The translations under genes were made by a program, and so were the position numbers. Shown piece after piece: positions 49,917 through 58,952 of a stretch of DNA of 64,000 nucleotides. Under the pieces are notes generated by a model, which had not been told where the DNA came from, did not search any database, and saw only the letters and a program-made list of their open reading frames with translations. The number at the start of each line of letters is the position of its first letter. Positions within the stretch are counted from its first letter, which is position 1. Source of the stretch: Xiheicaenibacterium sp046351325 (GTDB taxonomy: Bacteria > Myxococcota_A > Polyangia > Polyangiales > Polyangiaceae); contig JAXLYR010000012.1 of assembly GCA_046351325.1 (NCBI GenBank), forward strand, positions 1 through 64,000, read 5' to 3'.

Positions 49917-51374
49917 ATGGCCTCTCTACGCACGCTCCAGATCGACATCGAATCGCGCGACTTCGAGGCAGCTGACATCCAGGTCGAAAAGATGGAGGGA
50001 CGCGAGCACATCTCGCAGCTCTTCCAGTTCGACCTCACGGTGGTGATGCGCAATGGCGCGGAGCTCCCGGCCGGCGCCAAGCCCGGAGCTCCGATCACGC
50101 TCGCGCTCTCGCGCAAGACGAACGACTCGAGCGATCTCGAGCTCCGCAAGATCCACGGGATCATCGGCGCCGTGCGCGATCGCATGGACACGGATCGCCA
50201 GCGCCGCACCTACGCGATCCGTGTGGTCCCGCAGCTCTCGACGTTGAGGCTCGTCTCCATCCAAGAGGTCTTTCTCACCTCGAAGGTCGTCGGGGTCATC
50301 GAGCACAAGCTCGACCTGCACGATCTCGCCGGCGATCGACTGACCTTCCACGTCGACGACTGGCCCGAGCGCGAGTTCATCGTCCAATACAAGGAGACCG
50401 ACCTCGCGTTCGTGAGCAGGCTCGCGGAGCACCTCGGCATCAGCTTCGTCTTCGATCACGGCGACGACGGCCCCGAGAAGCTCGTCTTCACCGACGATCC
50501 GGCGCGTCGCGGCATCGGCGACCTCATCGAGGAGGTCGCTTACAGGACCGACGGGCAAGCGGAGGATGTCTTCGAGCTCGAGGTCGAGCGCGAGCAGTTC
50601 CCCTCGACGTACGGCGTGCAGGACTACAACTACCGCCACCCGCTGAACGACATCGCGGCGGTTCACACGCTCGAGCAGGACGGCGAGACGCTCGGCAACG
50701 GCGGCGGCGTCATCGAGTACGGGACGCACCACAAGACGAAGGAAGAAGGCGAGCGCTTCGCGAAGATGCGCGCCGAGGAGTGGGTCGCTGGGACCGAGAC
50801 CTACTTCGGCAAGAGCAACGTGCTCGCGCTCACCGCGGGCGCTTGTCCCAAGCTGACCGAGCACCCGTACATCGACGGCAAGCGGCTCCTGATCGTCGAG
50901 GTCGAGCACAGCGTCGTCGCGGGCGCGTACACGAACCGCTTCCGCGCGATCGACTCGGCGCACCGCTATCGGCCACCGCGTTCGACGCCGCGCCCACGCA
51001 TCTACGGCCTGGTGACGGGGACGGTCGCTGTCGGCACGAACGCGCCCGTCGGGGGCCGCGCGCAGATCGACGACGAGGGCCGCTACAACATCCAGATCCA
51101 CTTCGACGCGGCCGTTCGCGAGGGGCACGAGCGCGCCTCGCATCCGATCCGGATGGCGCAGCCGTTCGCCGGTCCGAACCACGGTTTCCACTTCCCGCTG
51201 CGGCCCGGGACCGAGGTCGTCATCGCGTTCCTCGATGGTGATCCGGACCGGCCCATCATCGTCGGCTCCGTGCCCAACGCGACGAACCGCTCGAGCGTCA
51301 CCCTCAAGAACTCCCACGCGAACCGCATCGAGTCCGCGACCGGCATCGTGCTTCAGTTCTCGGAGAACAAATAG
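49917..51374 (+). CDS. vgrG: VgrG spike protein, short form
   Basis: 485 aa from an ATG at 49917. The gp27-like part begins TLQIDIESRDFEAADIQVEK, with FIVQYKETDLAFVSRLAEHL and FELEVEREQFPSTYGVQDYN. The gp5 OB fold is ARIQIHF-like (GRAQIDDEGRYNIQIHFD, then GTEVVIAFLDGDPDRPIIVG). It ends right after SVTLKNSHANRIESATGIVL, before any long beta-prism, so the needle seems to stop early. The next gene starts 3 bases later and has beta-prism-like sequence. It opens the second T6SS spike operon. Confidence 0.9.
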   Translation: MASLRTLQIDIESRDFEAADIQVEKMEGREHISQLFQFDLTVVMRNGAELPAGAKPGAPITLALSRKTNDSSDLELRKIHGIIGAVRDRMDTDRQRRTYAIRVVPQLSTLRLVSIQEVFLTSKVVGVIEHKLDLHDLAGDRLTFHVDDWPEREFIVQYKETDLAFVSRLAEHLGISFVFDHGDDGPEKLVFTDDPARRGIGDLIEEVAYRTDGQAEDVFELEVEREQFPSTYGVQDYNYRHPLNDIAAVHTLEQDGETLGNGGGVIEYGTHHKTKEEGERFAKMRAEEWVAGTETYFGKSNVLALTAGACPKLTEHPYIDGKRLLIVEVEHSVVAGAYTNRFRAIDSAHRYRPPRSTPRPRIYGLVTGTVAVGTNAPVGGRAQIDDEGRYNIQIHFDAAVREGHERASHPIRMAQPFAGPNHGFHFPLRPGTEVVIAFLDGDPDRPIIVGSVPNATNRSSVTLKNSHANRIESATGIVLQFSENK

Positions 51375-51376
51375 TC

Positions 51377-53128
51377 ATGGCAGAGAACTTCACCACCGCC
51401 GACGACTCCGATCAGGACGGCGGCGACTTCCTCGCGCAGTCGAGCTCGGGCAACGAGAAGCACTTCCTCATCAAGGTGCCGGACTTCGGCTCGAGCCCGT
51501 TCGAGCGCAAGGGCGACGCGAACAACCCGAACGGCTACACCGAGAACGTCACGATGTCGTCGTTCTTGCGGCTCGGCAAGTTCGACTTCGCGGACGAGAC
51601 GGAGCGCTCGATCGAGCTTTTGTCTGCGATCCATCAGGCCGGTGGGCCAGGTGATCCGCGGCGCCCGGAGAGCTCCGATTGGACGCTGACGCAGAAGACG
51701 ACGACCGACAGCCACGGCAACGAGATCCCCGATCCCAACGACGACAACTTCGGCGACTGGCTCAGCAAGGCCCCGCCGTTCCTCAGCCGCACGCCCACGG
51801 CAGCCGGCAACAACGACGTGTTCTTCCTCGACGACGTGCGCACGCACGACGTGGATCTCGACGCTCAGCTCGTCACACGACCGAACTACGCCGTCCGCGG
51901 TCACGGGCTCTCGCAGACCCAACGCCAGAACGAGAGCCGTCAGCTCTACGCGCGCGGCGGCTGGCGCGCTCACTCCGACGGCAACCGCATCACGACGACG
52001 TACGGCGACAAGATCGAGGTCGTCCGCGGCAACTACAAGATGATCGTGCTCGGTCGCCAGGACGACCCCGGCGAGGGCATGGGTTGGGAGGCCACGGGCG
52101 ATCACGTCGTCGACTACGCGCCCGGCACGATGCCCGGCGCCGGCTTCTGGCTCGAGTTCGTCCCCGACTACGTCTTCACCGACTCGGACAAAACCAAGCA
52201 GACCGGCGTGTGGCTCCTCGTGAACACGACCGAGGGCGTCTACGAGTACGCGCGCTACGCCGGCAACTTCCGCGAGGAGCGCTGGGGCGACGTGCTCGAG
52301 ACCTATGTCGGGTCCGAGAACCCGCCAGCCACGAGCAGCATCGCGAGCGACAACGTCGCGGGCTCGAAAGGGCACGACCCGCCGCACCGGTTTACCGATC
52401 GCAAATACGATCTGCCGAAGTACGGCCCGTCGAACCCTGTCGGCACGAAGACCGATCGGCTCGTCCCCGAGTGGCAATACGACAACAAGGACGTCATCCG
52501 GTCGAACCCGCACATCATCGAGAAGACCTGGGCGCGGCGGATCGATGGATGGACGGGCTCGGCGGCGCAGCCCGTCGGCCTCGGTGCGACGGACGGCGGC
52601 ATCTTCGAGAAGACCTACGCGACCAAGGTCGACTCGTACACGGCCGCGGGCACCGTCGACGAGGAGTCCCACGTCACGACGACGAACTCGAAGACCTACG
52701 GCGACACCGTCACGGAGTTCACGCATCTCAACAAGATGCAGGTCAGCAACACGATCGTGGACATCATGATCGAGGAGACCACGACGACGCCATTCCACTT
52801 CGAAGGGCACCTCGGCGCGGTCCATCTCGGGATGGAGGTCGGGATCGCGATCGAGATCTTCTTGGGTGGGAAGTTCGGGTTCCAAGCCGCGCTCGGCATC
52901 GAGATCGCGACCGCGGGCATCCTCGAGGTGAAGATCCCCAAGGAAGACAAGGTCGCGCTCAAGAAGGACCTGCTCGCGCTTCAGGAGACCGTCACGCTGG
53001 TCTCCAGCAGCACGATGGCCTTGAAGGAGCAGACCACTGCGCTGACGAAGAAGCAGACCTTCATGTCGAACAACATCACGAGCCTGAACTTTCAGGTGAA
53101 GACGATCGTCGCCGAGCTCGGCATCTGA
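51377..53128 (+). CDS. VgrG-linked spike-extension-like protein
   Basis: 583 aa, beginning 3 bases after the vgrG stop. The N-terminal part (HFLIKVPDFGSSPFERKGD, then MSSFLRLGKFDFADETERS) and the central GWRAHSDGNRITTTYGDKIE, then VVRGNYKMIVLGRQDDPGEG, resemble the repeated short strands of gp5-type needles. The C-terminal 150 residues hold a Gly/Ile-rich amphipathic stretch (LGMEVGIAIEIFLGGKFGFQ) and a coiled coil (LLALQETVTLVSSSTMALKE). Proteins of this kind follow vgrG in other myxobacterial clusters, as far as I recall. It may complete the spike or carry cargo. No catalytic motif was seen. Confidence 0.65.
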   Translation: MAENFTTADDSDQDGGDFLAQSSSGNEKHFLIKVPDFGSSPFERKGDANNPNGYTENVTMSSFLRLGKFDFADETERSIELLSAIHQAGGPGDPRRPESSDWTLTQKTTTDSHGNEIPDPNDDNFGDWLSKAPPFLSRTPTAAGNNDVFFLDDVRTHDVDLDAQLVTRPNYAVRGHGLSQTQRQNESRQLYARGGWRAHSDGNRITTTYGDKIEVVRGNYKMIVLGRQDDPGEGMGWEATGDHVVDYAPGTMPGAGFWLEFVPDYVFTDSDKTKQTGVWLLVNTTEGVYEYARYAGNFREERWGDVLETYVGSENPPATSSIASDNVAGSKGHDPPHRFTDRKYDLPKYGPSNPVGTKTDRLVPEWQYDNKDVIRSNPHIIEKTWARRIDGWTGSAAQPVGLGATDGGIFEKTYATKVDSYTAAGTVDEESHVTTTNSKTYGDTVTEFTHLNKMQVSNTIVDIMIEETTTTPFHFEGHLGAVHLGMEVGIAIEIFLGGKFGFQAALGIEIATAGILEVKIPKEDKVALKKDLLALQETVTLVSSSTMALKEQTTALTKKQTFMSNNITSLNFQVKTIVAELGI

Positions 53129-53143
53129 CAGGGCCTCTACCCG

Positions 53144-55561
53144 ATGCTCGTCAAGAACCTGACCCCGTTCTTCCACGCGACGACGGTCACTTCACGCAAG
53201 CCTCCACAGCCCGAGATGGTGCTCGTCGTGCGCGGCACGTTCGCGCTCGTCAGGGACTCCGTTGTGACCGCGATCGCGAGCCTCGATCAAGGGCTCATCA
53301 GCGGCGAGACCTTTCACCCCGAGGATCAGGACCGCACGGGCGCGAGCGAATATCCAGGCGACCTCGCGGACTTCAAGGTCAACGCCGAGGTCATGTTGCG
53401 CGGGCACTGCCATCCGGGGCGCACCGTCAGCGAGTGCCCGGTGCGTTTGTCGGTCGGTGATTGGCGCAAAGAGCTCATGGTCTTCGGCGATCGCGTTTGG
53501 CGCGGCGGGGCGTTCGACTCGGTGAGCGAGCCCAAGCCCTTCGACGCGATGCCGCTCGACTTTGCGCACGCCTTCGGTGGTCCCGGCTACGACGCGAACC
53601 CCGTCGGCAAGGGCTTCAAATCCGACGCGCTGCCGAACGTCGAGCTCGTCTCGGAGCGCCTGACGGCCCGCGGGCAGGAGCGCGCCCCGGGCTCGTTCGG
53701 TCCCATCAGCTCGAACTGGGCCGCGAGGCGCGGACGGGCTGGTAAGAACTACGGTGAGGTCTGGTCCAAGACGCGTGCGCCGTTCTATGCGGACGACTTC
53801 GATTGGACGAGCTTCCACGCGGCCCCCGCCGACCAACAATGGAAGGGATACCTGCGCGGCAACGAGGAGGTGCGTCTGCAGAACCTCCACCCGGAGCACA
53901 CCGTCTTCGCGACGAAGCTCCCGAGCTTGCGCGTGCGAGCCTTCGTCAAGGACAAGACGGGGGCGTTCACCGAGATCGCGATGTCGCTCGACACGCTCTG
54001 GGTCGAGCCCGACGAGGGCACGCTCAAGCTAGTGTGGCGCGGTCTCAGCCCCGTTCGCGAGCTCGATCTCTCCGACGTGCAGACGGTGCTGATCGCATCC
54101 GAAGCGCTCGAGGACAAACCGCTCCCACGCGCTGACTACGCGGCCCAGCTCGAGGCCTTCGAGAAGGATCCGACCGGCGTGCTCGCGTCGATGCCCCCCG
54201 AGCTCTCGGAGCTCTGGGAGCGGCGCGAGAAGGAGCGACGTGGCGAGCCGGTCGTCGAGCCTCCTGCCGACCCGAAGCTCGATCCCGTGTCGAACGAGCT
54301 CAAGCGATCGCTCGGCCCGCTCATGAGCGACGAGAAGCTCGCGCAGACCTCGCAGGCGATGAAGCACCTCGAGTCGGTGCCCGAGAGCGCCGCTGGGTCC
54401 CGGCCGGACCTCACGAAGATCGCGGCCGACCTTCGCGCGGACGCCGACGGCGTGGTGCCCCCCATGCGCATGGCCAAGCCCGGCCGGCTGCCCGATCCGA
54501 TGCTGCGCCCGAAGATGCGCGCGCTGATGGCGCAGACGGCGAAGCTCCGCGAAGAGGAGAAGCGCATCGGCAAGCCGCTCGATGGGCTCGCCGACGTCGA
54601 GGCCATTCCGCACGACCCTCGCTGGAAGGAGCTGGACCCCGACTACGAGCCGCCGGGCCCGCTCTCGACGGACGCGCCAGGTCCGCTCGCAGATCTGCGC
54701 GAGCGAGATTTCTCGGGTGCGAACCTCGCCGGCGCGAACCTCGCCGGCGCGAACCTCGAGCGCGCGAACTTGGCGCGCGCCAACCTGAAGGGCGCGAACC
54801 TCCGCGGGGCGAAGCTGTCGCGCGCGATCCTCTATCGCGCGAACCTCGAGGGCGCGGATCTCTTCGGCGCGGATCTCACGCTCGCGCACCTCGCCGAGGT
54901 TCGGGCTTCACGCGCCGATCTCCGCGAGGCCTACCTGACCGAGGCCTTCCTCGAGGACGCGGTCCTCGAGTCCGCGAAGCTCGACAGCACGCGCGCCGAG
55001 TACGCGATCTTCGAGCGCGCGAAGCTCCCAGGCGCGAGCCTGCGCGGCTCGAACCTGAGCCACGCGGATTTCACCGGCGCCGATCTGTGCGACGCGGACC
55101 TCCGCAGCTGCACCGCGGAGCTCGCGCTCTTCGCGAACGCGAGGGCAGAGCGCACCGACTTCGAAGACAGCGAGTTCAAGCAGACGAGCTTCGTCGACGC
55201 GGTCCTCGTCCGCGCGCGGTTGGTCGGCGTCAAAGCACCGAAGGCCTTCTTCATGCGCGCTGAGCTCGACGAGGCCGATCTCTCCTTCGGCGATTTCCGG
55301 GACGCGCATTTCACCGAGGGCTCGATCAAGGGCGCTCGGTTCTACGGCACGAACCTGCGCGGGGCGCGCTTCTACCGAGCCGATCTGCGCGGGTCGCACA
55401 TGATGTTCGCGAACTTGATGTCGGTCGACGCGCGACTCGCGAACCTCGAGCGCGTCAACCTGTCGCGCGCGAGCCTCTACGAGGCCATCCTCGTCGGCGC
55501 GCACGGCACAGGGCTGGATTTGACAGACGCGTTCGTCGAGCGCGTGGTGAGGGATCCGTGA
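53144..55561 (+). CDS. DUF2169 protein with C-terminal pentapeptide repeats
   Basis: 805 aa. Residues about 1-310 match DUF2169 (VLVVRGTFALVRDSVVTAIA, MPLDFAHAFGGPGYDANPVG), a domain found in proteins next to VgrG and PAAR and thought to act as spike adaptors. A charged linker follows. From about residue 523 to 800 come pentapeptide repeats A(D/N)LxX (GANLAGANLAGANLERANLA), which stack as a right-handed quadrilateral beta-helix. The last codons overlap the next start (GTGA). Confidence 0.85.
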   Translation: MLVKNLTPFFHATTVTSRKPPQPEMVLVVRGTFALVRDSVVTAIASLDQGLISGETFHPEDQDRTGASEYPGDLADFKVNAEVMLRGHCHPGRTVSECPVRLSVGDWRKELMVFGDRVWRGGAFDSVSEPKPFDAMPLDFAHAFGGPGYDANPVGKGFKSDALPNVELVSERLTARGQERAPGSFGPISSNWAARRGRAGKNYGEVWSKTRAPFYADDFDWTSFHAAPADQQWKGYLRGNEEVRLQNLHPEHTVFATKLPSLRVRAFVKDKTGAFTEIAMSLDTLWVEPDEGTLKLVWRGLSPVRELDLSDVQTVLIASEALEDKPLPRADYAAQLEAFEKDPTGVLASMPPELSELWERREKERRGEPVVEPPADPKLDPVSNELKRSLGPLMSDEKLAQTSQAMKHLESVPESAAGSRPDLTKIAADLRADADGVVPPMRMAKPGRLPDPMLRPKMRALMAQTAKLREEEKRIGKPLDGLADVEAIPHDPRWKELDPDYEPPGPLSTDAPGPLADLRERDFSGANLAGANLAGANLERANLARANLKGANLRGAKLSRAILYRANLEGADLFGADLTLAHLAEVRASRADLREAYLTEAFLEDAVLESAKLDSTRAEYAIFERAKLPGASLRGSNLSHADFTGADLCDADLRSCTAELALFANARAERTDFEDSEFKQTSFVDAVLVRARLVGVKAPKAFFMRAELDEADLSFGDFRDAHFTEGSIKGARFYGTNLRGARFYRADLRGSHMMFANLMSVDARLANLERVNLSRASLYEAILVGAHGTGLDLTDAFVERVVRDP

Positions 55562-57294
55562 GGCTGACGGTCGACGAAATCGTACGACGAGCGAAGACCG
55601 GCGAATCGCTCGCGGGCGCCGATCTCAGCGAGATGGACCTGCGCGCGCTCGACCTCTCGAGAGCTCAGCTCGAGGGCGCGCGCCTGCTCTACACCAAGCT
55701 CGCGGGGGCGCGCCTCGCGGGCGCCACGCTGAAGGGCGCGCAGATCGCGGGCAGCGATCTGTCGGGCGTCGACCTCGAGGGCGCGGACCTCGGTGGCGTC
55801 GTCGCGCTGCGCTCGCAGCTCACGGGCGCCAACCTGCGCGGGGTGAAGCTCGAGGGAGCGAAGCTCGTCGAGTGCGAGCTCGGACCCGTCGAGCTCGCGG
55901 GCGCGAACTTGGCCGGCGTGATCTTCGCCAAGTCGAAGCTCGGAGGCGCGCGCCTCGCGGGCTGCGATCTGTCGGAGGCTCGCTTCGACGAGGCCGTACT
56001 CGCGGGCGCGGATCTCACGGGCGCCAAGCTCAACGGCGCGTCCTTCACCAAGGCCGACCTCACGGCGGTGAAGCTCGACGGCGCCTCGATCGAGAGCGCG
56101 ATCTTCGTCCAGGCCCGCATGGTCCAGGCCGAGCTCGCGACGGCCGCGCTCGAGGGAGTGGTCTTCGACGGGGCCGATCTGCGCTGCGCCAAGCTCCCGC
56201 GCAAGCTCGCGAAGTGCTTCTTCCGGAACGCGACGCTGACGGACTTCGATCTGCCGGAGGGCGACGCGCGACGCGCTGAGCTCGGCGGCGCGGACGTGGG
56301 CCCCGCCGCGCTCGAGGGCTGCGATCTGCGGTTCACGTCGTTCGCCGGGGTCAACTTGCGGCGCGCTCACCTCGCGGGTTCGCAGCTCGAGCTCTGCAAC
56401 TTGAGCGGGTGCGATCTCGAGCAGGCGGACTTCAAGGGCGCCGATCTGCGACGCGCGATCATGACCGAGTGCAAGCTCGCGAACACCGAGCTCACCGGGC
56501 TCGACCTCGAGATGACGAACCTCGAGGGCGCGGACCTCCGCGGCGCACGCCTCGACAAAGCGCGCCTCGTGATGACCGAGCTCTCGAAGGCCGATCTCAC
56601 CGACGCCGATCTCTCGGGCGCGTTCCTCTGGGGCGCCTCGCTCACGGACGCCACGCTCACGGGGACGAAGCTCGCGCGCGCCGAGCTGAAGACCGTGAAC
56701 TTCGACGACGCGGACATGAGGAAGCTGCCGCTCGCGGGGCTTCGCCTCACGCGCTGCTCCTTCGTCCGCGCGAACCTCGAGGGGATGGACCTGCGTGGGT
56801 GCGATCTCACCCACGCGGACTTCAAGGAGGCTCGCCTCATCAAGGCCGACTTGCGCGACGCCACGGTGAAGGAGGCGAGCTTCCAGACGGCCTCGCTCGA
56901 GCTCGCCGATCTCACGGGGGTCGACGGGCGCGGCGCCTTCTGGGGCAAGGCCAAGCTGCGGAGCGCCAAGCTCGCGAAGGCCAAGCTCCGATACTCCACG
57001 TTCGACGAGGCCGAGCTCGATCACACGGTGTTCGGCGACGCCGACCTGCGCGAGACCCGCTTCGTGAAGGCCGTTGCTCCGAACGCCGTCTTCATCGGCG
57101 CGCGCATGGACTACGCCGACCTCTCGCACGCCGATCTCAGCCGGGCCGACCTGCGCTCCGCGAAGCTCGGCTCGGCGAACCTGCACGCCATCCGCGACGA
57201 GGGCGCCCGCTGGGAGGGCGCCATCACCGTCACGGCGAAGCCGACCGATCCGCTGCGGCTCAAGGCCGAGAACTGGCAACCGCCCCGTCGTTGA
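55558..57294 (+). CDS. Pentapeptide-repeat protein
   Basis: 578 aa from a GTG overlapping the DUF2169 stop. Nearly the whole chain is A(D/N)LxX pentapeptides (GADLSEMDLRALDLSRAQLE), with two short breaks, predicting one long quadrilateral beta-helix or two stacked ones. No DUF2169 part is present, so it looks like a companion of the previous protein's repeat domain. The rod shape suits an adaptor or scaffold in spike loading. DNA mimicry, as in MfpA/Qnr, is an alternative. Confidence 0.85.
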   Translation: MRLTVDEIVRRAKTGESLAGADLSEMDLRALDLSRAQLEGARLLYTKLAGARLAGATLKGAQIAGSDLSGVDLEGADLGGVVALRSQLTGANLRGVKLEGAKLVECELGPVELAGANLAGVIFAKSKLGGARLAGCDLSEARFDEAVLAGADLTGAKLNGASFTKADLTAVKLDGASIESAIFVQARMVQAELATAALEGVVFDGADLRCAKLPRKLAKCFFRNATLTDFDLPEGDARRAELGGADVGPAALEGCDLRFTSFAGVNLRRAHLAGSQLELCNLSGCDLEQADFKGADLRRAIMTECKLANTELTGLDLEMTNLEGADLRGARLDKARLVMTELSKADLTDADLSGAFLWGASLTDATLTGTKLARAELKTVNFDDADMRKLPLAGLRLTRCSFVRANLEGMDLRGCDLTHADFKEARLIKADLRDATVKEASFQTASLELADLTGVDGRGAFWGKAKLRSAKLAKAKLRYSTFDEAELDHTVFGDADLRETRFVKAVAPNAVFIGARMDYADLSHADLSRADLRSAKLGSANLHAIRDEGARWEGAITVTAKPTDPLRLKAENWQPPRR

Positions 57295-57335
57295 TGCGGA
57301 GCGATCCCCGATCGTTTGAGCTCCAAGGAGATCCC

Positions 57336-57896
57336 GTGAGCCAAGTAGCCCGACTGCACCTCATCCCCAACGACCCGAGCGCGAGCACCGACCGAGCGCT
57401 GGAGCTCGGTCCCGCCGAGGTCCTCGAGACCGGTCCGCTGGGCGTGCGCCTCCGTCTGAAGAGCGGGGCCGAGCGCGAGGCGCAGGTCGCGCTCGCGTTC
57501 AGCTACACGCCCGCGGTCGGAGACACCGTGCTCGCGATCGCCGACCCGGCGGCCTGCTGGGTCATCGGCGTCATCGCGGGCTCGGGCAAGGCCGCGCTGT
57601 CGTTCCCGGGGGACCTCGAGATCCAAGCCGGGGGCAGGCTCGCGCTCTCGGGGCAGGCCGGCGTCGCGATCGACACGCCGAAGCTCGAGGTCCGCGCCGG
57701 CAAGCTCGAGATGCTCGCGCGCTCGGTGTCGCAGCGCTTCGAGAACCTGCGACAGCACGTGGTCGAGCTCCTCAGCGTGCAAGCCGGTCGCACGCACACG
57801 ATCGTCGAGGGCTCGAGCGTGACGAGCGCGGAGAGCAGCACGCTCCTTACAAAGGACAAAGTCACCATCAACGGCAAAGCCATCCACCTCGGCTGA
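57336..57896 (+). CDS. DUF3540 protein of T6SS spike operons
   Basis: 186 aa from a GTG at 57336 with AAGGAG five bases upstream. The first 90 residues form an OB-like beta domain (VALAFSYTPAVGDTVLAIAD, then CWVIGVIAGSG). The rest is a repetitive beta stretch (GDLEIQAGGRLALSGQAGVA), then a helix and a final strand pair ending KVTINGKAIHLG. This matches DUF3540, regularly encoded between DUF2169 and PAAR genes. A small spike or adaptor piece is the likely role. Confidence 0.82.
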   Translation: MSQVARLHLIPNDPSASTDRALELGPAEVLETGPLGVRLRLKSGAEREAQVALAFSYTPAVGDTVLAIADPAACWVIGVIAGSGKAALSFPGDLEIQAGGRLALSGQAGVAIDTPKLEVRAGKLEMLARSVSQRFENLRQHVVELLSVQAGRTHTIVEGSSVTSAESSTLLTKDKVTINGKAIHLG

Positions 57897-57905
57897 GGAT
57901 CGACG

Positions 57906-58943
57906 ATGCTCCCTGCTTCCAATCGTGGCGCTGGAATGAACGTCGGCTTCCCCGACGTGTGCCTGACGCCCGCGCCGCCCGCGCCACCCGTCCCTGTGCC
58001 TTATCCCAACATCGGGATGAACGCGCAGGCGCAGGCGTTCTCGAACGCCGTGAAGATCTCGGGCGTGAACGCCCTCAACATGGGCAGCACCATCTCGATG
58101 ACCTCGGGTGACGAGGCCGGTGCGGCGCACCCCACCATCAAAGGGATGGGTCGCTACACGATGGGCAACCCCATCGTGAACATCGACAAACTCCCTGCGA
58201 TCAACCTCGCGCTCCCGACGACCGGCAACATGATGAACAACGGGCTCGGCGTCGTCGCCGTGCCGAGCGCGGTCAACGTGCTCTTCTGCTGGGCGGGGGG
58301 CGAGGTCGCGACGTCGGTCGACCCGATGGAGCTCGAAGAGCTCGCGGACGCGATGAGCGAGCCGCGCTTCGACGTGGAGGCTCTGCCCGGCGACGTCCTC
58401 TGCGTTCGGCCTAGCTGCTTCGGGGCAGGGCTCTGCAACGCGCTCGAGCGCGCGCTCGCCCGTGAGGACGCAGGCGCCGTCGCACCGCGCGCGCTGCTCG
58501 TCGATCTGCGGGGCTGCCCCGGTGGCGATCTCACAGCGGCGGTCGACCTCGCGGCCATGCTGCTCACCGAGGGCGAGGCCCGCGTCGAGCTCGACGAGTC
58601 CGATGGGGACAGCTCCACCGTCCGCGCGCCCGCGCGAGGCTCTTTCCAGGGGCGCGCGCTCGTCCTCGTCGATCGCGGCACCGCCTCGGCGGCCGAGGTC
58701 TTCGCGGCGATCCTGCAATCTGCCGGGCGCGCGTGCGTGATCGGCGAGCGCTCTTACGGCAAGGGGAGCGTCCAGCGCGTGGAGCCCGCGGCGAGCGCTT
58801 CACCTCGGCGCGACGTCGCTTCTTGGTCGGTCGCAGGCAAGGCGGGCAGCGCGGGCGTCGCTCCGGACGTCGAGCTCGCGCGCAGCGCCGAGCAGGGTGA
58901 TCTCTGGTTGAAGACCGCGTGGGCGCTCGCCCTGCGCAGCTGA
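57906..58943 (+). CDS. PAAR-like tip fused to an S41 (C-terminal processing) peptidase domain
   Basis: 345 aa. Residues about 10-125 are a PAAR-like domain of the DUF4150 type (NVGFPDVCLTPAPPAPPVPV, GMGRYTMGNPIVNIDK, LFCWAG). Residues about 145-340 match S41 proteases: LLVDLRGCPGGDLTAAVDLA, ALVLVDRGTASAAEVFAAIL with Ser261 as nucleophile, and GERSYGKGSVQ with Lys286 as base. The Ser-Lys spacing of 25 equals that of Prc and CtpB. No signal peptide or PDZ domain is present, as expected for a protein delivered on the spike tip. It is the last plus-strand gene of the operon and therefore its likely effector. Confidence 0.85.
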   Translation: MLPASNRGAGMNVGFPDVCLTPAPPAPPVPVPYPNIGMNAQAQAFSNAVKISGVNALNMGSTISMTSGDEAGAAHPTIKGMGRYTMGNPIVNIDKLPAINLALPTTGNMMNNGLGVVAVPSAVNVLFCWAGGEVATSVDPMELEELADAMSEPRFDVEALPGDVLCVRPSCFGAGLCNALERALAREDAGAVAPRALLVDLRGCPGGDLTAAVDLAAMLLTEGEARVELDESDGDSSTVRAPARGSFQGRALVLVDRGTASAAEVFAAILQSAGRACVIGERSYGKGSVQRVEPAASASPRRDVASWSVAGKAGSAGVAPDVELARSAEQGDLWLKTAWALALRS

Positions 58944-58952
58944 GTCCTGCCG

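Noticed and set aside
53192..57279. Long minus-strand frames opposite the pentapeptide genes
   Set aside because: They mirror the pentapeptide repeat and give a repetitive Arg/Glu/Val pattern, an artefact of the coding repeat.
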